Below, in pieces: positions 10,127-21,379 of a stretch of DNA of 64,000 bases. This DNA comes from Hedera helix (lineage: Eukaryota > Streptophyta > Magnoliopsida > Apiales > Araliaceae), in the NCBI GenBank assembly GCA_947179155.2, contig OX359285.1:12151510-12215509 (forward strand), in the 5' to 3' direction. Made by a program: the position numbers and the translations under genes. A model generated the notes under the pieces. The model was not told the DNA's origin, did not search any database, and saw only the letters and a list, made by a program, of their open reading frames with translations. Every line of letters starts with the position of its first letter. Position 1 is the stretch's first letter.

Positions 10127-11698
10127 TGCCTAATTTTTAATAGGAATTTACACGCAAGTATACGCGGTCCACAAGTAATAAAGTGATAAAGTCGAGTGTC
10201 GAACCCACAGAGAATTAAAAATAATTAATATCAAATACAAATTCTTAACATAAATAATTTTAATTAAACAAACGCAATTTAATTATAAAATAGAATATAA
10301 TTACCATTACCAAATATTTAACTAATAAAAAGGATTAAATTAAAATATTAAAAATACTTAAGATCATAATTTTTTTCAATGCTTCATTTAAATATATTTA
10401 CTCTCTTTTTAATTAATTAATTATATTAAATTATTAACTGAGAATTCCTAACTATTTATTAACCTTTATCAAAAATTAATAAAAAAACCTATTTCACTTA
10501 GTTCTTTTATGTCCATGCCAACCACTTAAAATAAACTAGTTAAGAACAAACCCTCAATATGTTACATGTGGCATATAGATATAGTCATCATATACAGTAT
10601 CATGCCACTCTTCCTAAAAAAGAATAAACAAATTCACATGTTATTACATCCAAATCTAAACTTATGCTCCACTTTTGATTTTATATAGCTTATCTCATTA
10701 ATTATTGCGCAAATAATTATACATCAAAGCACAAAATATTATAAACAACTCATATATAATCATTAATAGTTAAACTAAATTAAACTACACCTTGGGTTCA
10801 ATTACAATCTCAATAATAAATTAACTCATAACTAACTAATAAATTATCCATAAATAATTCAACATTTTAAAATTATAAAAATAAAAGAGAAAGAAAAGAA
10901 TCAAATTTGTGTTTTGATATATGTCTGTCACTTGGATCACAGTCTTCAATTTTCAAGCTCCGCCGTTAATTCTTGAATCCTTTGCGTTGAATATTTGCTT
11001 CTAATTCTAATAAAATAAATCTACTCTATTTTAATCTATGCTAATGTCCTGAAAATAAAAGTTTCATAGTGTATTTAGAGGAGTACAATATTAATCCAAA
11101 GAAATAGTGGGAAAAAATCCAATTCGAAATCAAATTAATCCAAAAATTGCGAATAATGTCGTTTTCCAAAAATTATACACAACCAAACACGCCCTTGACA
11201 CGTTTTGACCAAGTTAAACGTGCTTCAGTGAGGTCAACGCCTCACTCAGCATAATCCGCTCATTGCGTGAGCTCTTGTACTGCCGTTTCGCCCGAACGAT
11301 GTCGCTTAGTTCTTGTGATGCTATAATTCTACCGTGCCTGGTGTGGAAGATCTCCTTACTGCTAAATGACGATGTATGGTGTCATTTCCTTTCCAATCCG
11401 TTACATACTGTTGCACCATGCGACCAAATGCCATGTTGCTGATTATTACGGTTATGCCCCCAGAGTTGATTATTTACACAATTGCAACAATTGTTACTGT
11501 TAATTCCACTTTTGCCCACCAATTAAATTTTCCTACAAAATTAATTAAAAATAAATAATAATACTAATAATAAAATAATAAAAATAATAAAAGCACATAC
11601 TATTAAATAAATTACTTAAAATCAATTAAAATGCTTAAAAACTAACAAATAATTAAGCCTAAAAATATATAATAAATAGGTATAAAAATCCATTATAA
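10127..11698 (-). repeat. 3' LTR of element C
   Basis: Pairs with 17398-18957. In the first 110 bases from 10127, I count 9 differences from the other copy, 8 of them transitions. Its CpG-rich part (11205-11390) has lost several CpGs still present in the other LTR. An ATAAATAC-like TATA has decayed to CTCTAAATAC (about 11083). Confidence 0.85.
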
Positions 11699-11700
11699 AA

Positions 11701-11713
11701 TGCCTCCAAACTT
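11701..11713 (-). other. Polypurine tract of element C
   Basis: The minus strand reads AAGTTTGGAGGCA, preceded by GGGCAAACAAATAGTT. It fixes the minus-strand orientation of C. Confidence 0.8.
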
Positions 11714-13342
11714 AACTATTTGTTTGCCCACAAACAAAATAAAAATAAAACTAAGACTCTACTGAATAAACCAAAATTGCTCAAGCAATGAATCAATATG
11801 AATAAAATTATTAACCTTAAAAGTTTCAAAATCATGCAATGTCAAAAATTTTAACATATTTATTAATTGTATTTTACTCAAGACCCTTCGTGTGTGTGTG
11901 AAATCCAAATTTAGAACTAATTTAAACTCAGATAAGTTTATGTAATTCAAATGCCATATAAAAGATACTACACAATAAAGAATTACACAGAAAAACTCTA
12001 TAACTCACTCTTCACATCACTCTTCGCTAATAAAAGCAAATATAAATTAAAAGATCAAAATATATTTTTTTTTCACGTTATGTACACTAGGATCATTTTT
12101 TTTAAAAGCTCGCTACATTCCTTTCTAAACATATTATTAAATTTTTTTATTCATTTATAGGTGAGTGCATTTTATGCTTCAACCCACTTCTTTTTTTATG
12201 CCCACGAGTGCATTTTATGTTTCATCTTCTTTATCTTGTTATTGCATCGAAACATATAAATGTTGACTAATCTGGTTCACATTGAACTTAGTAAAATGAA
12301 ATGGTTGAATAATTAAAAAATGAGATTATTCAAGAATACGCATTAAATGCTAAGATTACACATTGAATTTCTGGTAGTAGATTCATAATCAATTTTTTTT
12401 TTTGTGATTATTCCAAAATAAATGAAACAAAGGATACGGTAGAGCTGATACAGTTATTGTATGAGTACATATTTATGAGTGAGTGCGTTTTACGCTCTAT
12501 CTCAACTCACCATATGACTATTAATTCAACTCAGAAAAGGATCAATTCTTCATACAATCCTATAACAATTTACCTAAATCATATTCCCCCAATTATACTA
12601 TACCTCATATTTTACTTCAAGTTATGGTCAAATAAAGTATTGAATTCACAAATATTTATCATAAGCAATTAACCAATTAAATATTCTCTAAGTTAAAACT
12701 AACTCAACACAAATGGATATGTGCTTAAAAATTTACAGAATCTCAAATAAAATAATAACTAAGAATATGTCAAAATTTAGACTAACAAAAATTTATCAAT
12801 TTTTTAAAAGTTATTAAATAAAAAGTAAATTTTTTATCGTTGACCATAAATTTAATTCAATTAATTCACTGTCTAAGTGACTCTACCTAAAAACCAAGTT
12901 ACTTAATTTTCGTAGGAAAACATGAATACACTTAGCATGTGCAACAAGCCTTTGAACCCCAAGGTTACCCTAAGTGGACGAGTTGTGTCTCGTGAGTATT
13001 TGTAGTAAATTTACCCACAAACTTCTAAAATTTAAACTAAAATAAAAAACCTAATTTTTTTAAAATTCTTCAAAAAAAATTTAAAATTTACCCACACTCC
13101 CAAAAATTTAAGACATACATTGTCCTCAATTTATAAAATAAAGAAAAGAAAGAACAAATTACTCCCTCAAATATGTAGTATTTTTTTTCTCTCATTTGCG
13201 AAGCTTGGATTGCATTGAATAAACCTGAAATAAGACAAAAATTAAATAATAAAACAAATAACAAAAAAATTAAAATTTACTACTAAAAATTATAAATTAA
13301 AATTAAAACTTAGGTTGTCTCCCAATAAGCGTTTGATTTAAA
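11714..13342 (-). other. Noncoding tail of element C
   Basis: Carries, in element order from 13342 down: the post-pol box, the internal polypurine-like tract (about 13081-13130), the GACACAACTCGTCC segment (12930-13010), three copies of the GAGTGC-TTTTA-GC box (12481, 12206 and 12161) and the CACACACACACG box (about 11890). The hairpin half of the conserved block seen in R1, D and N is not recognisable here. Open frames inside are shadows. Confidence 0.65.
13311..13342 (-). other. Conserved post-pol box (C copy)
   Basis: The minus strand reads AAATCAAACGCTTATTGG then GAGACAACCTAAG; compare 2304-2339 and 19425-19460. Confidence 0.65.
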
Positions 13343-14036
13343 GTCTTAGCTTGATTACTCCATTTTTTTTCAATAAGACTCAATTGCAAAAATTATTTTT
13401 TCATGTTTCCTCTTTGTCTTTTATTTGATCTCTATGGCATTTTTCCAAAATTGCGAACCACCCTAAACTTGAATTCGTCCAAGCTATGATTGCCTTTAAC
13501 AAAGTTAACCCGATAGTACTCCTCAAAATTCTGAATTTGTTGCACTGAAGACACAATCAAATTTTATTTAATACCATTTAAATTCAATGCTTGATCATCC
13601 TCATCCTTCTCTTCCTTTTACCAAACAGTGTTCCTTTTCTTTTCAACTCCATTATCACCTACCTCATTCGAACGAGACCTCTTAAGATTTATTTTTTTAG
13701 CCACGTGTAACACCTTGCCATTTTCTAATGCATCTGCCTCGCACAACTTTTAACCTTCCTCCTCAAAATTTATCTATGTATTGCTAGGTAACATATTACG
13801 AAGGCAATTGTTGACTAAATTGGCAAGTTATTCCTTTCGAATATCCATATATCGTATTGATTCATCAATGCTTTTAATGCTCATCTCGAATCACTCTATG
13901 GCCTTAGTAACGATTTCCTCCAAATTTGATTTTTTCTCTTGTTACGGTGGAGGTTGTTGATATGAAAATTCATATAATTGAGGGTGATATGAAAATTCTG
14001 ACGGGTATGATAGTTTTGGAGAAAAATATTCGGATC
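13343..14036 (-). pseudogene. Gag-like remnant of element C, C-terminal part
   Basis: The minus-strand frame, broken by stops, reads a Tyr/Pro-rich stretch at about 14030-13950, then a helical segment (SIKSIDESIRYMDIRKE, LANLVNNCLRN) typical of the coiled coil near the end of plant Gag proteins, then a Lys/Arg-rich segment. There is no zinc knuckle and no protease afterwards; the post-pol box follows. The N-terminal half lies across the K1 insertion at 17022-17340. Confidence 0.5.
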
Positions 14037-14629
14037 TGTAACGACCCCGAAATTCGACCAACTTTATTACCTTAATTTTTATGTTTATTATACATCATTT
14101 ACCTTACGTCCAAATTTCGGTTCGTTAACAAATCCTTAATCACCTTATTTAAACCATTAATTGACATTATAGTCATCAATTACCCAATTATTTTTTTTTT
14201 GTATAAATTTTTCTTTTTCTCAATCATTGTATTAAAGTATTTGGCATTTAAAACTTTTCATCTTGATCCTAGTCCCAGGATCGCAACCTTTATTTTTTCT
14301 TTCTATTATAGGTGTTGTAAAGCTTAACATTCAAAATTTAATATTGATTATATCCATACAATTTTCTTTGTTTCATAATTCATAATTAGACATATAACAG
14401 TTTCTAAGGTAATAACCACCTTGAGTAATCACAGTACACAATTTAACTCTATTCGTCCTATCCGGATCCAACATATATGATCATACGAAACATTAATATA
14501 AACTTTACAATTTACCACATTGAATATAACAATTTTATTTACAAACCTCTAAGTTGATCCATCTCTAACACAATCTGATATTCTTGAAATTTATATCTTT
14601 ACCTGCAAAAATGTATATTATGCAAGTAA

Positions 14630-14645
14630 TGAGCACAACGGCTCA
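14630..14645 (-). other. LTR stem-loop, copy 2
   Basis: TGAGC, loop ACAACG, GCTCA; flanked by GCAAG on the right. Confidence 0.65.
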
Positions 14646-15126
14646 GCAAGCTCAACAGTTTACACTTTTTATGCTTCACGTAGCACATAACATAACATGC
14701 TCTGTGTGTGTATCATACATCATGTGTTGTGCTTCTACTCAAGCATTATATCTCACATACATTCATATTATAGGACCAAGTACACATTATTGTCATATTA
14801 TCCACAGATCACATAACACATAATTTATATGTATTTGAAACAAGAATTACATATCATAAAAGATAAATATTTAATTTCAAAGTAGTGAAGAACTTGCCTT
14901 GACGCCCAATTAAAAAATTGGTAGCTCAAAACTCTTTCTCGATCAACCTTCCTCAAGCCATCCTTTGAAGCTTGTGCTACTCTTGTTAGCTCCAAAATTT
15001 CCTTTCTTGGTGGTGGCTATGGTGTCGGGTGGTGGAAGGTGGCAATGAGAGAAGAGAAAAGAGAGAAATGCTTGTTTTGCTTTTCTTTTCCTTTCTTACT
15101 TATTCCTTTCTATTTATTTATTTTTC

Positions 15127-15140
15127 CTTCTTTTTATATG
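15127..15140 (-). promoter_or_regulatory. TATA box of the K1 LTR
   Basis: The minus strand reads GCATATAAAAAGAAG, followed about 100 bases on by a CT-rich and CCACC-rich leader (15050-14985) that also follows the TATA in K3. Confidence 0.55.
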
Positions 15141-16453
15141 CAAACCACTTAACCAATTTGGAATAAAAAATTCCTACCGACTTATGCATCACCGACTTAA
15201 GCTTGCGGATAAATTTCCATACGAATTTATTTATTTCAATACATTACATAATTATTACGTGTAATAAATATTTTATATAATATATATAAAATATTTATTT
15301 TAATTTACCAAAATTCATAACTTGATTTATAAATAATAGTAATACCTCTTTTAGTTACCTTACTTGACAAATTTTGCACACACATAATAACATGCATGTA
15401 ATTATATGAGGTAATTTATACCTCCAAAAATCATAAACTAATTCATATAGCTTATAAATTTTTATTTTTTTTAACACTTTTTCACTTCGTTACTTGGACA
15501 ACATTTTACATTAAACATGTTCACGTTTCTGAAATATTATCCTTCACAAAAATCATAATACTTTCATTATACATAAACATAATTTTTAATAAATTAAAAC
15601 ATTCATTTTTCTTATTTATTATTCATTTCTTTACTATTTATCACTAACTTCTTTATATATAAATTATATAATTTAATATTATATAATTTATATATTTACA
15701 TTCTCCTTTCTTAAATAATTTCTTAAATTCTTCCATAATTATCAATTAATTGTATAACCAAAATTATACATTTATTAACTCTCTCATTAATTTAATCCTC
15801 TTATATAAATTATATAATAATTCTTATATAATTTATATAATTATTCTCCCCATTAATATTTTACTTTAATTTTCTTATATACTTTATTAGTATATAATTT
15901 ATAAAATTATTTCCTCCTCTTAAATAATTTTAAACCTTCACCCTAATTATTGATTAATTATATAATCAATATTTTTTATCTTACTAACTTCCTCATTAGC
16001 TTTTCATTAATTTCGGATTAATTTAATTATTAATCCCTTTATTTTCATAATTAATGAAATTTATAATTATCACAATTAAACATGCACACCTATATATATA
16101 CCAATGTATATATATACATATTTAATTCATATATTTCACATTATCACATAACATTATTTAAATAATAATTTCTGCACTTCCACAATAATTTTATTGTACA
16201 ACTTATTGTACCATTACATATAATTTCTCTTATTCTTAATAAATTATTTTTAAACAATTTATTTACTTTTCAATTATTTTAAAATCAACACAATTCATCA
16301 CCATCTTTGTACTGATTTAATTTACCAATAAACTCCCTTCACCCACTTTAAATCACTTACATAATAAATAATTTAAATAACTTTGATAATTTTATCAACT
16401 AAATTCTTATTTAGTTTTTATTAAATAATCCCGAAAATTCGGGTTCTCACATT

Positions 16454-16471
16454 CCCCCCCCCCCCCCCCCC
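16454..16471 (-). other. Poly-G polypurine tract of K1
   Basis: An uninterrupted run of 18 C on the plus strand (G on the element strand), two bases from the LTR start. Compare the run of 13 at 27245-27257 in the Tekay element. Confidence 0.7.
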
Positions 16472-16474
16472 AAC

Positions 16475-17021
16475 AGGATTTTGTCATCGGAATCATAATT
16501 ACCGTAATAATCGTACGTATTTTATTTATAGCACCTTGCTATACTTTTATCTTGATAAATAACAACTAAATCCATAACCATCATGTTTTACCTCTTTAAT
16601 ATCCATAACTTACATGGATAACACTATAATGGTCGTAACTGTCAAAATATTTAAATTCTTAACTTATTTCATTGTAGTATTACATTTCATAATTCTCTAA
16701 AAATTTATTAATAAAACTTTAACCCGTTTTTTGATGCACTTATCAAAATAGTTTCTCATTCTCTCAAAAATTTCTTTTCTTTAATCGCATTTACCCTTAC
16801 TCAATCCACTTATTTCATACCTTCTATCGCACATCATTTATACTCTGCACATTTATCCTTCTTTTCTTAATTCATATCCATAAATCTTCTTCACCTTCCA
16901 TGAATCATTTCTTAATACTTCTATCATTCAACACTAGGTTTTAAATGTTAACCTTTACTTAATTTCATCATAAACCTTATTTGGCATTATTCTAAAAATA
17001 TAAAAATCTTAGGGTATCACA
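16475..17021 (-). repeat. 5' LTR fragment and pol 3' end of K1
   Basis: The right edge reads, on the minus strand, TGTGATACCCTAAGATTT and then AAGTAAAGGTTAACATTT, closely resembling the LTR start of G at 45321. Near 16480 the ATGACAAAATCC segment looks like the end of a polyprotein just before the polypurine tract. The sequence between is unassigned. Confidence 0.45.
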
Positions 17022-17340
17022 AGGATTGATTGTTATTATTCCATGAATGATTCGGATAATCTTGTCAACCCGAATGATAACAATTAGGGGTGTAACTATA
17101 TTGATGCTGATTGTAGGCATTCTAAATATATTGATTTTCAATAGCGTCAATTTTTCTTTCAATCTCCGCAAACTGTGCATTCCACTGGTCATCTATTTCT
17201 GCAGCACTTCGTTGAATCATCCTCTCAAAAGACCATTGATAATTAAATGCAACCATTGTACCTAAAAAGAAAAACAAAATAAAATAAAGATAAAATAAAT
17301 AAAAATATACAAGTCTAAATTAAAATTAATTTGATCAAAA
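17022..17340 (-). pseudogene. Gag-like remnant of element C, N-terminal part
   Basis: The minus strand reads a decayed helical segment (MIQRSAAEIDDQWNAQFAEI then a Lys-rich helix) followed by Tyr/Asn-rich sequence down to the K1 junction. This resembles the spacer of plant Gag proteins before the nucleocapsid. It would join 14036 if K1 were absent. Function is inferred from position after the primer site. Confidence 0.5.
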
Positions 17341-17368
17341 TTAATATTGGCAAAAATAATTAAATTAA

Positions 17369-17387
17369 ATCCCTGGTAAGGGTGCTA
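17369..17387 (-). other. Decayed tRNA-Asp primer binding site of C
   Basis: The minus strand reads TAGCACCCTTACCAGGGAT. The complement of the plant tRNA-Asp 3' end is TGGCGCCGTTGCCGGGGAT. Five of 19 positions differ, and four of those five are C-to-T or G-to-A type changes. It lies about 10 bases inside the 5' LTR, as in Athila-lineage elements. Confidence 0.75.
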
Positions 17388-17397
17388 AAAACTTAAT

Positions 17398-18957
17398 TGC
17401 CTAATTTTCAATAGGAATTTACACACAAGCATACGCGCCCCACAAGTGATAAGGTGATAAAGTCGAGTGTTGAACCCACAGAGAATTAAAAATAATTAAT
17501 ACCAAATACTAATTCTTAACAAAATTAATTTTAATTTAACAAATGCAATTTAATTATAAAATAGAATCTAATTAAAATTACCAACTAAATTAAAGTAATA
17601 AAAAGGATTAAATCAAAATATTAAAAATACTTAAGATCACAATTTTTTCCAATGTTTCATTTATGTCTCTTTACTTTCTTTTTAATTAATTAATTATAGT
17701 GAATTATTAACTAAGAATGTCTAACTATTTATTAACATTTCTGAGAAATTAATAAAGAGACCTATTTTACTTTCTTTTGTGTCCATGCAAACCACTTAAA
17801 ATAGACTCATTAAGAACAAACTCTTAATATGTTACATGCAACATATATATTTAACACATACACTATCATGCTACTCTTTCTAAAAGAAAATAAAAAATTC
17901 ACATGTTATCATATCCAAATCTAAACCAATACCTCACTTTTGATTTCATATAGATTATCTCATTAATTATTGTATAAATAATTATATAAGAATGCACAAA
18001 ATATGATAAACAACTTATACAGAATCATTAGTAATTAAAAAATAAATTAATTAAATTAAACTACATATTGGGTTTAATTGCAATCTCAATAATAAATTAA
18101 CTCACAATTAACTAATAAATTATCCATAAATAATTCAACATCTCAAAATTACAAAAAATAAAAGAGAAAGAAAAGAATCAAATCTGTGTTTTGATATTTG
18201 TCTGTTACTCAAATCACAGTCTTCAATTTTCAAGCTCCGCATTTAATTCTCAAATCCTTCGCGTTGAGTATTAGCTTCTAATTCTAATAAAATAAATCTA
18301 GTCTATTCTAATCTATGTTAATGTCCTGAAAATAAGAGTCTCATAGTGTATTTATAGGAGTACAATATTAATCCTAAGCAATAGTGGAAAAGAAATGCAA
18401 TACGAAATCAAATTAATCCAAAAATCGCGAATAATGCCATTTTCCAGAAATTTTGCACAACCAAACCTACCCCTAATGCGTTTTGACCAAGTCAAACGTG
18501 CTTCAGTGATGTCAACGCCTCACTCAATACAATCTGCGCATTGCGCAGGCTCTTATACTGCCTCTTCGCTCGAACGACGTCGCTTAATGCTTGCGATGCT
18601 ATACTCCTACTGCGCCTGGCACGAAAGATTTCCTTACTGCTAAACGACGACGCACAACGTCGTTTCCTTTCCAATCAGTTACATGCTGCCATGCCATGTG
18701 CCAAAATGCCATGTTGCTGAATATTACAATTACATAATTACCCCGATAGTTACTGTTAATTTCACTTTTGCCCACCAATTCAATTTTCCTACAAAATTAA
18801 ATGTAAATTAATTCAAAATAAATAAAAAAAGATTAAAAAAAAAATAAAAAAACACATAATATTAAATAATTTTTTTAAAATCAATTAAAATGCTTAAAAA
18901 CTAATAAATAATTAAGCATAAAATTATATAATAAATAGGTATAAAAACCCATTAAAA
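17398..18957 (-). repeat. 5' LTR of element C
   Basis: Same length and order as 10127-11698. It keeps the intact inverted pair AAACGACG and CGTCGTTT (18642-18665), the GCGCATTGCGC module (18535-18550) and a good TATA box. It abuts the proximal tail of D on the right. Confidence 0.85.
18348..18357 (-). promoter_or_regulatory. TATA box of the C 5' LTR
   Basis: The minus strand reads CTATAAATAC. The 3' LTR copy has a mutated CTCTAAATAC at the same place. Confidence 0.6.
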
Positions 18958-19460
18958 ATAATAACTAGTCAAACAACAGGGTATGTGCTCATGAATGTAA
19001 AAGAGTTGTGAAAACTAGCACAAATATCAAAATATAAACCCTATATGTTTGTTAATTTCCCTTAAATTATAGTGAATAATCAAACTCTTATCATTGGCAT
19101 TATCCTAATTCACAAGATTAATTATTCAAGTAACTACTACTATAACAAAAAATGAAACACGTCCTAACTACCACAATGTTAACCCAAGTTGATGACTTTG
19201 GTCTCGTGGGGGCTTGTAGTAAATTTACCCACAAAATTCAAAAATTAATCCTAAAAATGCAAAAGAAAATAAAATTTCAAAAATTAATCCAAAAAATGCA
19301 AAAGAAAAAAAAAACCTAAATCCCTTCCCCCACAATTAAAACATACATTGTTCCCAATGTAAAGTAAAATGCAAAGAAATATTAATATAACAAGAAAAAG
19401 GGGAAAAATCAAATTTGGTTTCATGGGTTGCCTCCCAAGCAGTGCATTTGTTTAATGTCG
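18958..19460 (-). other. Noncoding tail of D, proximal part
   Basis: Contains the post-pol box (19425-19460, minus strand TTAAACAAATGCACTGCTTG and GGAGGCAACCC) and the internal polypurine-like tract (about 19317-19335, minus strand GTGGGGGAAGGGATTT) preceded by an ACATTGGGAACAATGT palindrome. Continues at 10126 across element C. Confidence 0.65.
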
Positions 19461-20169
19461 TTTGCGCGACATCTGTCCCTTCAAGCATCATAAAGTAGCT
19501 CCATCAAATCCAGTATCTCCATATTCTCTGCTTGGTATCCTTTATAAAATGGTTTGAGCGTGTGACCGTTCACCTTGAATTATCTTTCCCGTTCTTGAAT
19601 TTTAAATGTCTATTGTACCATAAGGGAAAATGTTAGAAACAACAAATGGACATTCCCAATGAGAATTCAACTTACCTGGAAACAACTTTAGTCTTGAATT
19701 GTAAAGGATAACTTTTTGTCCAATAATGAAAGTTTTCCTCAAAATCTCTTTGTCATGGAAAGCCTTTATCTTATCCTTGTATATTTTAGAGCTCTCATAA
19801 GCTTCATTTCCTAATTTCTCCAACTCTTGTAACTATAACCTTCTATGCTCTCTAACTTGATTCACACCCATATTGCATTTCTTAATTGCCTAGAAAGCCT
19901 TGTGCTCTAATTCCACAGGCAAGTGATATGGTTTCCCAAACATTAGCCTATAAGGTGACATACCAATATGTGTTTTATAAGCCGTCCAATAGGCCCAAAG
20001 TGCATCCTATAACTTTAGACTCTAATCTTTTTTGTTTGGCTTGACAACTTTTTCCAGAATGGATGTGATCTCACGGTTAGAAACCTTAGCTTAACAATTA
20101 CTTTCCGGATGATAGGATGTTGAAACCCTATGCATTACATTATATTTCTTGAACTGGGTTGCTAACATC
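19461..20169 (-). pseudogene. Integrase C-terminal half of element D
   Basis: Minus-strand integrase, the enzyme that inserts element cDNA. It reads a decayed YHPE core segment, VSNREIKSILEKVVKP near 20080, the MFGKPYHLPVELEHKAFWA region near 19930, a helical ELEKLGNEAYESSKIYKDKI (19820-19770) and LFPGKLNSHWECPFVV (19690-19640), the C-terminal DNA-binding fold of Athila-type integrases. At least two in-frame stops break it. The N-terminal half lies at 37173-37700, separated by the Tekay insertion, whose target site is in the integrase core. Confidence 0.82.
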
Positions 20170-20502
20170 TGTGACGTCCCCAAATTCTGGTTTTAATTAC
20201 CCGAATCCGATCATCATGATCCAATACAAATATCCACCACTAAACAACATACAATAACTAAATCCGGAATAATAAACATATGTTGTTTATGCAAAAGGTG
20301 TTACTAGTCCCAAGATACGGTAACCTTACAACAAAAGTACACAAATACCCTTAATAAAGTACTTAGGGTTTACATTACATAACAAGTAATTTAGCTACCT
20401 AAAAGGCTGCATCCTGAAGTCTATCACTTCATCTTTTCCTTGCCCTTGTTCTTCCCAGAAGTCTCGGGTATCACTGCAATGAGGTTCATGATATAGCAAC
20501 GG

Positions 20503-20521
20503 TGAGCAAATAGTTTACTCA
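20503..20521 (-). other. LTR stem-loop, copy 3
   Basis: TGAGC then ACTCA; the one changed base still allows a G-U pair in the element RNA. Outer arms TTCATGATATA (20485-20495) and CATCATGAA. Confidence 0.65.
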
Positions 20522-21379
20522 ACAAGTTTAAATAACAACAAGAGACAATACATCATGAATGAAAGGAAATAGCTGAAAGAATTCAACAATATGAATAACA
20601 TAAGTAGTAATAATAATTTGCTTTTAGAATCAAGATAGTCAAGTAGACTATGAACTATAAACATCCATTAGAGTCAATAGCAGGTTGACCCAATGGTTAC
20701 TACCAGAAATATGTACTTGAGGGGATCAGCCTCTCGTACACTATATATATGCATAACATTTAATTTCCGTATTTTGTACCTGATATTAGATATAAGGTAC
20801 TCCCTTATAATAGGGAGGTGTTCATAATAGTTCAAAAATCCGCATCTTCAATGATTTGGATAGCTTTTAAAATATTTAACATAAATGTCTAGCCGAACAA
20901 TGGCTTAGACCTACTTTGAACAGTTCTTTAAACAACAGAACGTTAAATAAGGTATAAGTCAAAGACTGTACAAGCTCAAGCACACCAAGTACGAACAACC
21001 ATAACATCGATGTGGAATTATTATAGAGTAATTAAACCACTTAAAGCATGCTTGGAATTATAGTTCACGCTTAAATAAATAACTTGCGCAATGAAATGAG
21101 TTTAGAGATAAGGAACTTGGCCGTCTGCTCAGCTAAAACAAACTAGCTTTAATTGAACGACTTTGAAGGACCTAACATTAATCAAGTCGGTCTACCAATT
21201 AGTACAGCGTATGCTGGCACGTTTGTACGCTTACTACGAACTTATCTAACAAATAAGTCTGACACATAATTTACATCATTTAACATGCTAACATTAACCC
21301 TATAGACGAGTAATCACACTTAGGATAATGATTTAATAATGTAGGAGTATTCATCCTAAGTATTAAACACTTAAGGAAT

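Larger units (their letters stand above)
14037..16451 (-). repeat. 3' LTR of K1
   Basis: The minus strand runs from TGTGAGAACCCGAATTTTCGG to CGAATTTCGGGGTCGTTACA. The same end occurs on the plus strand at 61071 (K3). It contains a TATA box, the CCACC-rich leader near 15000 and an LTR stem-loop at 14630. About 2.4 kb and otherwise AT-rich. Confidence 0.75.
14037..17021 (-). mobile_element. K1: internally deleted chromovirus-type element nested in C
   Basis: An interrupting segment in C's gag-like region, beginning TGTAACGACCCCGAAATTCG and ending GGTATCACA on the plus strand. Read on the minus strand it holds a 5' LTR beginning (17021 to about 16480), a jump to the end of pol, a poly-G polypurine tract (16454-16471) and a complete 3' LTR (16451-14037). 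CGGAT before and AGGAT after are a possible target duplication with one mismatch and one extra base. No gag or pol domains remain. Confidence 0.6.
10127..18957 (-). mobile_element. Element C: gag-only LTR element with Athila-type tail, nested in D
   Basis: Bounded by two homologous LTRs of about 1.56 kb (10127-11698 and 17398-18957) in direct orientation. It has a decayed tRNA-Asp primer site next to the right LTR and a polypurine tract next to the left one, so it reads on the minus strand. Excluding the nested K1 (14037-17021), the internal part is only about 2.7 kb: a short gag-like remnant and the long noncoding tail. No protease, RT or integrase is found. It resembles non-autonomous, gag-only LTR elements that depend on a partner's enzymes. 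It sits inside the noncoding tail of D. Clear target duplications could not be seen. Confidence 0.78.

Noticed and set aside
17369..17387. tRNA gene at the match to tRNA-Asp
   Set aside because: Only the 3' end of the tRNA is matched, in antisense, next to an LTR, which is a primer site. No cloverleaf sequence is present.
10122..18962. Clear 5-base target duplication around element C
   Set aside because: The LTR borders are blurred by A/T runs; ATAAT on both sides can be picked but only by shifting the ends arbitrarily.
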